From assembly GCF_036324505.1 (NCBI RefSeq), contig NC_086363.1, positions 1,246,946-1,310,945 on the forward strand: a DNA stretch of 64,000 bases, read 5' to 3'. Positions within the stretch are counted from its first letter, which is position 1; each line of letters opens with the position of its first letter. The DNA is from Eleginops maclovinus (Eukaryota; Chordata; Actinopteri; Perciformes; Eleginopidae). A model generated the notes under the pieces. It ran no database searches. It was not told the DNA's origin and saw only the letters and a list, made by a program, of their open reading frames with translations. The position numbers were made by a program, and so were the translations under genes. Positions 31,801-64,000 of the stretch are shown piece after piece.

Positions 31801-34800
31801 ATTTTCAGAAACGTAACATCTTGTCGCAGACCATAATAAACATTTGAGTCATGTTATTTCTACTTCTATCTTAATGGCAGAAATATATTCTTAATAAGTG
31901 ATGAGTTGTGTTGAATCTTACCATGACCTTTCTGGCTCCCTGCAGGTTCTTCTGTCGGATCTCAAACTGAGCGTAGAGCAGCCAGATCTTAGCGAACGTG
32001 AACTGAAATAAAAACATGTACCATCACTCATCATTCTTTGTGTTTTAACTACAGAGACACTAGCATTGTGCTCATAGGAAGAGAAACCGAGAATTAAATA
32101 AATTACCTTTTTATGTGGGATGAGGTCCAGACTGGCCTGGTACACCTGCCTCGTTCTCTCAGGATCCTGATTTAAAAACAGAATACACATGTCTTCAACA
32201 GATTAACACACCCCAGGTTATTTTAATTAAAATCTTAATCAACTAAATAAGCTGACTGGTTGAAAGACAATAAGAGAGAAAGCCAGTTCATTTAAATGTT
32301 TTGGCTTTTTAACTTAACAAAAAATGAAATAAACCTCTTACTTTAATTTCCTACGTTTGATTAATTGCTATTTTATCTTTACTTAGACATTTCATTTGAA
32401 CTTCCTTTATATATATTATTTTGGATTCTTTACATCACGTTTCTGTGTTTATTTTCACATTTTTATATTTATTTCTATGCATCATGAAACCTAACTTCCC
32501 TGGTGGTAAGTATTCTGATTAATCATGAACTGATAAAGAACAGCCTGTGACCCCACCTTGACCTCCAGCTCCTCATACAGGGCGTAGTTGATCCACAGGT
32601 AGATGTAGCGCTTCCAGTGCCTCTTCTCCTGGATGGGGGGGATGTTGGCGATGGCTCTTTCGTAGACCTCCCTCACCGTGTCGGGGTCGGCGTCGTTCTC
32701 CACCAGCCGCAGGTAATCGAACCAGGCGTCGTAGTTGTGAGGGTTCGCCTGAGAGAGACAGGAAGACGGCAGTGAGGACAGTAGGTCACGCTTTACATCA
32801 CAAGGACTGAGCAGGAAGATAGATGTGAGGATGAAATGACAACTGGAGGATTAAGATGTTTACCTTGACTTCCTCCTCGTACTGGAACCTGCGTTTGCTG
32901 ACGATGACGTCCTCGATCCCTCTCCGGTCTCCAAACTTCTTCTCGAACATGGTGTAGAACTTGAAGAGCTCCTGCGCCTGCTGCTTAGGGATCCTGTCCA
33001 GGGCATACTTATAGATCACCCTCACACGCTCAAACTGTAAGAAAAAAAGGGAGATTTAATTCATTTATCAGGTTTATAAAGAAGGAATCTCAGCACGAAA
33101 CACAATCTGAAAGTCAGTGTCAAAATCTAAACACAAGGATATGTGAATAACTCTGCAGCAAAACAACACCTTAATACCACAACAGGAGATACTGTGTGCC
33201 CTTATGTGATGATTTATGAGCATAAAAGAGGGAGTGAATATTGAGGACTTGCATTAAAGCTCATTCAAACACACCTGTCTCCTTTGTAGTTCATGCAGAC
33301 ATTATTAAAGTGTATCATTAAGCTTTAAAGCAGTGGGTCTCAACCATTTTGGTCTCTTATATCCCTTGAGCTGTTCTCCATTCACAGCCAGAACCCCTTC
33401 ACTCAACTGTGATTCGCCTACATTTATCTTGTATTAAATTCTATGTAATTGTATTCAACCAAACTGCTCCTTACACGAAAATCCCTTGCATAATTCACCT
33501 CTAATACAAATGCATTTAAACTTGACATTTACACTAAAAATGAGAATATTAAGGCTCACTTCTAGCAGCTCCAACATCTTTTATTAAGAGCTTTTAAGAA
33601 GAGACTTGAGCTTGCTTGTCTTTCAAAAAAATTGTGGAAATAAATTGCAATCCTTATCTCGCTACATACCCCCTGCAATCCCCTCAAGTACCCATAGGGG
33701 CCCCGGTACCCCTGCTTTTTAAAGGACGCCACAAAACCACACCGCCTGATCCTGTAATTCACAAACCTCTTTCTGCGTCTCCTCGAACTTCGCGAAGGCC
33801 ACGAACAGGTGCTCGTTCACGTAATCCTCCCCGAAGAAGTCCACCGCCCTCTCGTACACCTTCCTGCTGTGAGCGATGTAGCCGTGCTTCTCCTCAAAGC
33901 GGGCGTACTTTATCCAGTTCTTCACCTCGGGGTGAACGAGGACGAGTGCAGAGGAGTCAAGGAGCTTTGACACCACAGACGGGGAGCATTTTAAAGGGCA
34001 AAAACACCAACGATTATGAGGTGATGTGAGGATTCACTGCTTTCCTCTGATTTATTTCACCGTTCATTAAATATCTTCTGGTATTCAACTGCTGATCAGA
34101 GAAAACAAGATGTCTTTAGGATTTAATATTGAGTTCTGGAGGATGGTGATTGATATTTTTCACTCATTACTTTTCTTGAGATGAAGTGTTTAACCTGGGA
34201 AAATGTTTCTATCACATAAAAAAACCCTAATGAGAACAAACTCAAATTTGATTTAAACTCCCGGCTGAGGAGCATAGCTGAACTTTCTATATTCTTTAAA
34301 GGGACGGCCGTTATGGGTGTCGTTGTGAATGTTTAATTGTCACTTCCACCTGTACAGTCCTTATTGAACCCTCTGGATTTAATTTAGAGTAAAAACCTCT
34401 TCCTCTCAGTGGATTAATATTCAGAGTATAATACCGTCTTCCTTAATTTATACAAATCCATTTCGACACCTTTTAAAAACAAACATTTCTAACTTGTTTT
34501 CTTTCTAATTATTGAGTTGTAAGGGTTGATCAATACTATGAAATAGTTTCCAATCATCCAACTAATAAAAAAGTTCTTTACAAGAGTCAAAACAAATCAA
34601 AACTAAAAGGCAAAAACCTAATAAAATGATAAGAAATCCTATATGCTTTTTGTTTCTGTAGATAATAAAGATTAAATAATGCAATAATTGTGCTTCGTTG
34701 GCTTCTTCCACACTGATTGCCCATATATGAGCCTCTTAATTGTGGGAATTGTAGTATTTTATCTTCTATAACCGACTACAAAATCCAAAGCTAGTTAGGG

Positions 34801-36923
34801 ATATTTTTCAAACCTTTTGCGTGAAACACAAACCCTCTGTACCACATGAAACACCAGTAAAGGATATATCTCTCATAGATGCTGCGGGCTTTGTCCACTT
34901 CCTTGTAACGCAGCTCGAAGTTGATGTAGGAGTGCCAGGCCTGCTCATCGGGCTCCCACTCCATCCAGCGCTCGAACGCCTGCCGGCAGCCCGCCACATT
35001 CCCCAGCATCTCCTCCATGTAGGTGTACTTGTACCTGTTACCGGGGAAAGAAGGACACAGCAATAAAGCACCGGTAGGTATTTTAGATAGCTTTGTACAG
35101 AGAGCAAAAGACACTTTACAGTCACATACATGAAGCAAGCTTTGTGGAGTTTCAAACGAACATTCTAAAAGAAGTGTTTATTATTCTGGATTTTCAAATA
35201 CAAACAATCCGTTCTTTAACTGCCTTTGATGTAATATTAAAATCACAACCTTTTTCCAACTCCATTGGACCGTAGAGGTGGCAATACAGTGATCTTTTTC
35301 ATTTCTAAATGTTTTTAAATCATTTAGGAGGTGTGGATAATAAATAATACATTTCCAGGTATTCTCAAATTCTCATCTGTTTGATCACATATTATTTTGG
35401 CTTACATAATCATGTAGTGAAAATCCGATGTCGTTATGTCGTACTTACCAGAACTGGTTGACTCGGGGGAGGATGGTGATGGCTCGGTCCCAGATGTTTC
35501 GGGCATGGTTCACCTGTCTGCTCTTCATCTCCATCTCGGCGTACTTCAGCCACAGCGTAATGTTTCGATGGTCGACGTCCAGCGCTCGCTCGTAGATGGA
35601 ACGAGCCCTGGAACCAGAGGAGGAGGAAGCGGCGGTGAGGGAAACATATACAGCACGGGTTTGTGTTTCACAGTTAAGCGCAAATGGTAAAATACCTCTG
35701 GACCTCCTTCAGGCTTTCCTCCCATTGTGCGTATTTGATCCAGTTACTGATGACCGTTCGGTTCTTTCTGATGTTGTCCTCAAACCCCTGAGAAAAAAGT
35801 AAGACAATGGTTCGTCACAGTTGTCTTTCTAATGAGTTTTTGAGCCAAAAAAAGGCTTAGTAAAATCACACGATCTCACACTTCTGAATTGGAGAATCTA
35901 ATACGTCTCGGTCAGATGTCAGCACTCACCTTCCTCTTCCTGAGTTTGTAATCGTTCAGCTCCTCTTCATCTGTGATCTTCTGTTTCGGTGGCGGCGGCA
36001 GAAGTTCGAGCTCCCTCTCTTTGGCTTCTCTCAGCAGCTGCTCAGCTGTGATCTGAACCTCAGCGGGAGCTTTGTTCTTCACCTGAAACACAACAAGATG
36101 TTATTATTACACATGATGTTTCAGCAGTCGGGGGTATAATGTCTTTAATACCAGCTCTGAGAACACTTTAATGATCAATAATTATAAAACATATCAGAGA
36201 TATTATTCTGAAATGGACCAATCAAACAATGACTACTTTTACTGTCGCTACTTTAAGTACATTTAGATGAGAGTACTTTCTACTTTCACTGGAGGAACAT
36301 TTAGAATACTTTTACTGTGACAGAGTATTCCTACACTCTGGTACTTCTACTTTACTCAAGTACAAGATCCGAGTACTTCTACTTTACTCAAGTACAAGAT
36401 CTGAGTACTTCTACTTCACTCAAGTACAAGATCTGAGTACTTCTACTTTACTCAAGAACAAGATCTGAGTACTTCTACTTTTACCGAGTACAAGATCCGA
36501 GTACTTCTACTTTTACTCAAATACAAGATCTGAGTACTTCTACATAAGTACACAATTTGAGTACTTCTTCCACCTTAGTTCACAGTAAAACACATGAAAC
36601 CCAAACAAAACGCAGCATGTCGGACAAACTAGTACACCAACTTAGATATGAAAGTTAGCTAATACTTTACGGTTAATGCAGTTTCCAGCAAGCTAGCATC
36701 AACGTTACCACTCTCAAACAACAATGTAATGTGTATTTGTCTTCTAAATTATATAAACAGACAATTTGTGGTCTTCCTCTAACGATTTGCTCAATTCAAC
36801 TTTAGCATTTTGTTAGCATTAGCTTAGCTCAGCCAGGAGCTCATGGCTGTTTTATTTGTTGTTTTGTTTCCTTACCTTCGCCACCTTCGGGATCCGCTGC
36901 TTGCCTGCCGCGGTTGAAGCCAT
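28844..36923 (-). CDS. crnkl1: Crooked neck-like 1, pre-mRNA splicing factor
   Basis: HAT-repeat scaffold (Clf1/Syf3 homologue) of the NineTeen-complex-associated core of the catalytic spliceosome; nuclear. Exons in transcript order: 36923-36876, 36082-35930, 35787-35696, 35607-35449, 35034-34868, 33945-33767, 33034-32864, 32748-32557, 32166-32107, 32002-31922, 31228-30989, 30905-30804, 30177-29929, 29338-28844; phases agree throughout, 795 aa. It starts [20 protein letters not shown], identical to human over this stretch. HAT repeats (W-x-x-Y/F...E...A/V-R-x-I/V-Y-E-R-A) run through to exon 13. Intron 5 (33946-34867) is U12-type AT-AC. The last exon extends past the usual end with an acidic Ser/Glu/Lys tail of about 130 residues, against about 20 in human. 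Confidence 0.96.
33320..33730. other. CRNKL1 intron 6 with possible hAT-like remnant
   Basis: CAGTGGGTCTCAACCATTTT at about 33332 resembles the start of hAT-type elements, but no matching end or target duplication was secured. Confidence 0.25.
33946..34867 (-). other. crnkl1: U12-type AT-AC intron of CRNKL1
   Basis: On the transcript strand the donor is GAGAGAT|ATATCCTTTAC (exon end 34868), a perfect match to the U12 AT-AC consensus ATATCCTTT. The intron ends TCCTTGACTCCTCTGCAC|TCGTCC (exon start 33945), with branch-site motif TCCTTGAC at 33963-33956 whose branch A lies 11 nt before the terminal AC. Joining the exons gives [15 protein letters not shown], matching family sequence; no GT-AG alternative does. 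Both ends and the branch site agree independently. Confidence 0.95.
36151..36560 (-). mobile_element. dispersed element with 32-bp minisatellite (copy B, inverted)
   Basis: Reverse-complement counterpart of 23633-24199, shorter array (about 7 units), in CRNKL1 intron 1. Confidence 0.85.
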
Positions 36924-37120
36924 TTTTGTTGGCAGGTTAAACCCCAAAAAACAACCAGAATTCAGTTAAAAAGCTCCGAAAACAACAAAACTTCAAACTG
37001 GAAACAAACGTTTTGCTCACATCAGGCGCGAGCCGCCATGACAGTGCCCAGAATGCCTCACGGGTTGCATTCGCGTGTTGTTATAATAATCGGTAGAAAG
37101 GACTTCCTGACTAGGAACAT
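36924..37120. promoter_or_regulatory. divergent CRNKL1/CFAP61 promoter region
   Basis: This lies between the CRNKL1 ATG (36923, minus) and the upstream part of CFAP61 (plus). It contains GCCGCCATGA at 37032-37041, whose complement carries the YY1 core ATGGCGGC, and CCCAGAATGC at 37047-37056, the core of the ZNF143/STAF site. Both are typical of TATA-less housekeeping and divergent promoters. Transcription start sites are not visible. Confidence 0.55.
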
Positions 37121-37599
37121 TTAAATTCACGTCAACAACGTGTGGAAAAGTTTGTTCCACGAAATCCCATTTGATATCATAATAACCCATACGCCAAGCA
37201 ATGGCAAACAAACATAGATGTTGGGTTGATGGTAAGAAACGTTGTATTAATTTGTGTATTGCATTGTTTTAAAGTTGTTATTTAACATGATATTATTTCA
37301 AATATGTTAGTAAGTTGTTGTACAATTACCGCTGCTTGCATTCGACCTTAGGTAGCCTAGTTTAGTAAGAAACGTTATGTTTTGTTGTATTATCCTTTAC
37401 CTTGATTAAAAAAACTGGAGTAAAGCTTTACTTTAGTGGTTTGTGGGTTTTTAATCTAAAAGTCGGCAAAAGCGACTTCCGAACTAGAGACATGAGAACA
37501 TCCGAGTAACACCTGAATGCACCATAGCACCGTGGTTGATAACGGGCAGAGTTCTGTTACTATGGTTACATAGTTTGTGAGCTAACGGCTAGCTTGGAC

Positions 37600-37739
37600 T
37601 ACCAGCGAAATGTACCGTTAACTTAACAGTTTTATGGAGTTTACTGCTACGTTTATTTTTATCTTTTAATTTCAACTACAAGCAATAGCAAGGTTTGTCA
37701 ATAAATATAACGTTGTCATTTATGAGGGGACTGTGACAG
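37600..37739 (+). other. cfap61: possible 5' non-coding exon of CFAP61
   Basis: The first coding exon has an acceptor (AAAAGCAG| before 38302) only 15 nt before its ATG, so an upstream non-coding exon must exist. A strong donor GACAG|GTGAGT at 37739/37740 is the best candidate end for it. The 5' limit is arbitrary; there is no transcript evidence. Confidence 0.45.
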
Positions 37740-38010
37740 GTGAGTAACAGGTGTTTTGGGCTGGCTAACATTTAGACTTAACAAGCTAGCGGTAGCAGTT
37801 AATGCTAAATACTAATACTAAACCTAACTATAATGAGTAATTATACTTAGTTTTAATATAATATTAATATAACCATAACATGTTCTGTATACTTATATTG
37901 TGTATTATAACATGTATGTGTATATTTGTATTATTATGTTCATCTTCTACTTTTAGTAAGTATATCATTGTTTTTATTATTTGTATTATTTTATTGACTT
38001 CTAATTCATG

Positions 38011-38083
38011 TGCGATGTCTTATCTATGCTGCTGTGACCAAAAACATTTCCTAATCTGGGATCAATAAAGTATATCTTATCCC
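38011..38083 (+). mobile_element. LINE 3'-tail-like fragment
   Basis: TTATCTATGCTGCTGTGACC ... GGATCAATAAAGTATATCTT resembles the 3' end of fish non-LTR retrotransposons (from memory). It lies just upstream of CFAP61 coding exon 1. Confidence 0.4.
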
Positions 38084-38316
38084 TTCTAATTTACTGAACC
38101 TATTGTACACTTGTTAACTTAAGTATTTCCATTTCATGCTACTTTAAAAAACGTCTACCCTGCATTTATCTGACACATTTGTTAAATGAGTGATAGACAA
38201 TGAATTGGCAATTATTTAGATTATCCATGCAAAATGATTTCATGGGTACAGCTTCACAACATCGTAGCTGACTTGACTCTCTGCTGTTTTATTAAAAGCA
38301 GAGAGTCCAGTTGACG

Positions 38317-62360
<24,044 letters not shown>

Positions 62361-62467
62361 CGCCTCACCAGCTCCCCTCACAACACTAACTGTGTTTCCA
62401 CGCAGTGTTTAAAGTCATACGAGTGTTTCCTTACGGTCTTACAAACGTGTTCAAGAATCCCCTCCTC

Positions 62468-62473
62468 ATTAAA
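62468..62473 (+). terminator. cfap61: possible CFAP61 polyadenylation signal ATTAAA
   Basis: ATTAAA 108 nt after the CFAP61 stop codon, followed by a T/GT-rich stretch (ttctttgttctggtgtgtgtg) at about 62504-62524. It is the best candidate close to the stop. Confidence 0.45.
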
Positions 62474-63429
62474 CTCCCACACAGACACTTCCTTTAGGGA
62501 CATTTTCTTTGTTCTGGTGTGTGTGAACTTGCTTCTTCTTCTCTGGTTTTCGAAGTTGGAGTTAGGTGGAGTCACATGAGCAGGTGCATCTCTTCCAGCT
62601 CGTTGTTGCATGTTCAAAATGCAAAGCAAAGTTCAGGAAGTAGTATCATTAAATGTAGCATAACTAAACGTGCATCAGTGTTGTTTCTTGAGTTGGTGGT
62701 CTCGGTGGGGTACACGTCTGTAGCTGTTCCTCTTTGCTATAGAGCCTCCCCTGTGACATGTCTCCATGTCTCCATGCGTTAATGTTCAGAAAGCTCTTTA
62801 TGTTTCTCATACTGCCTGTGCTGCAGCTCCTCTTTTCACCCTCTGTCTGAAACCAGAGCTCAGTCTGCTCTGATTGGTTAGCTGGCTGCTCTGGTGAATT
62901 CTCCAACAATCACAGGGATATTATTGTTGAATTGAAAGCAAAGCAGCAACGTTTCCAGGGATAATTCCTTCAAGAAAAGTTGCTTAGTTGTAAAGTAGGT
63001 ATTAATTATTAACCTATCAAGATAATATCGTCTTAAGGGACTTGTAAACTACTGAAAATGTGTTCCGTAAACATTGCAATGACCTACAGTTATCTGCCAG
63101 CTGTAAACACCTCATTTAAATGTGAATTCCTTTAAATTTGCCCCTTAATTAGACTTTTCCTGGACATTTCTCTCATGCAAACGTCACATTATTGTCTCTT
63201 TAGCTCCCTTATTATTATGTGTACCTCACTTTGTGATCCCTCTCTGAAATGTGCTGCTCAGTTTGAAACACATCTAAAAGGAGGATTTTAATGCCTGTGT
63301 TGTGTGTTTCCACAGAGCTCTCCTCCACAGCGTGCCAACTGTAACTGAGTATGACTCTGCTGCAGCGTGACCAATCACAGGCTGCACATGGGGGAGGAGA
63401 AGGGAGGAATGGAAGGGGAGGGGGGGTGT

Positions 63430-63640
63430 CACTCTACAGCTGTATGTTAATGAGGCTGGAAAATAACCGCACACACAACAACATATGTCCACGGCTAAAC
63501 AACCTGCAGGCTGCTGGTGCTCCTCACTGCAGGAATCAGCCGCTCGGAAACGCTCTATTTACATAATGCAAATACCCAGATTACACTGAATTCCTCCGCT
63601 GTCGGGGGCCCTTTAAATCTCTGCAAACACACACTGTAAA
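63430..63640. promoter_or_regulatory. candidate conserved non-coding element
   Basis: Contains the octamer ATGCAAAT (63566-63573), GTTAATGAGG (63447-63456) and CATATG (63482-63487), with no repeat similarity. Confidence 0.35.
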
Positions 63641-64000
63641 TCTAAAATAAGATGTGACAAGATGCCATTTCCTTCCTTTCATATTTTAATTATACTCCCC
63701 AGTGATGCAGTGTTATTGATTCACTCGTTAGACATAAAGGGGCTTAGTGGTGACTTAAAGCACTTTAAATCCATAACGCAGCTTTTTGGTTGTAAATAAG
63801 CAGTTTATGGTGAATAGAAACACACAAATGGACTTGTTTCTTTAATTGTTTTAAGTTATAATTCAACTTCTGTATATTTTATCAGTTCAAGATGCATCAT
63901 GAGCTTTCAAAAACATCAGAATTCCTCAGGTATGCTCGATGTTTTTAGGTAAGATATTCCAATTTGAGACATGGTTGTGTTTCAGCAGCATCTAAACAAG

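Larger units (their letters stand above)
62361..64000. other. intergenic region downstream of CFAP61
   Basis: No gene recognised. It holds a dispersed-element copy with one minisatellite-type unit (about 62745-62900), then repeat-free sequence with candidate regulatory words. In human the next gene is INSM1; no INSM1 coding sequence is visible here. Confidence 0.5.

Noticed and set aside
62361..64000. INSM1 or another gene downstream of CFAP61
   Set aside because: Expected from human gene order, but no zinc-finger or other coding sequence is visible before the window ends.

Overview
The window is nuclear DNA from a bony fish, probably a spiny-rayed (percomorph) teleost. The evidence is vertebrate split genes with short GT-AG introns, proteins whose closest remembered relatives are vertebrate, very abundant (TG)n/(CA)n tracts, and many degenerate transposon pieces of the kind common in percomorph genomes. 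The species cannot be named from the sequence. No CRISPR, operon or bacterial gene is present. Coordinates of multi-exon genes were built by hand from splice signals, phase continuity and alignment to remembered human proteins.

Layout. (1) 1-4.1 kb: intergenic DNA with microsatellites, a perfect 53-bp-arm hairpin and a minisatellite. (2) 4.1-23.3 kb, minus strand: a complete 33-exon CD109-type gene (alpha-2-macroglobulin/complement family, about 1462 aa). It has signal peptide, thioester motif, furin-like site and GPI-anchor signal, but also a frame lesion in exon 9 and a second oddity at exons 4/5. (3) 23.3-25.9 kb: transposon-derived minisatellites, the largest a roughly 40-copy 36-bp array ending about 125 bp before the NAA20 start codon. 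(4) 25.9-28.6 kb, plus strand: NAA20 (6 exons, 178 aa), NatB catalytic subunit. (5) 28.8-36.9 kb, minus strand: CRNKL1 (14 coding exons, 795 aa), a HAT-repeat spliceosome factor carrying a clear U12-type AT-AC intron. (6) 38.3-62.4 kb, plus strand: CFAP61 (24 coding exons, 1117 aa), a radial-spoke-base protein of motile cilia, probably sharing a divergent promoter with CRNKL1. (7) 62.4-64 kb: downstream intergenic DNA with candidate regulatory elements.

NAA20, CRNKL1 and CFAP61 lie in the same order as on human 20p11.23. They do not form a pathway; the block is conserved synteny of housekeeping genes plus a ciliary gene. CD109 lies elsewhere in human (chromosome 6), so its position here is a lineage difference. 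I found no new multi-gene system. The observations most worth checking are the U12 intron in CRNKL1, the CD109 reading-frame lesions, the dinucleotide tracts pressed against splice sites (above all the 345-bp (TG)n ending 6 nt before a CFAP61 exon), the perfect hairpin near 1 kb, the minisatellite in the NAA20 promoter region and several candidate conserved non-coding elements in and after CFAP61.
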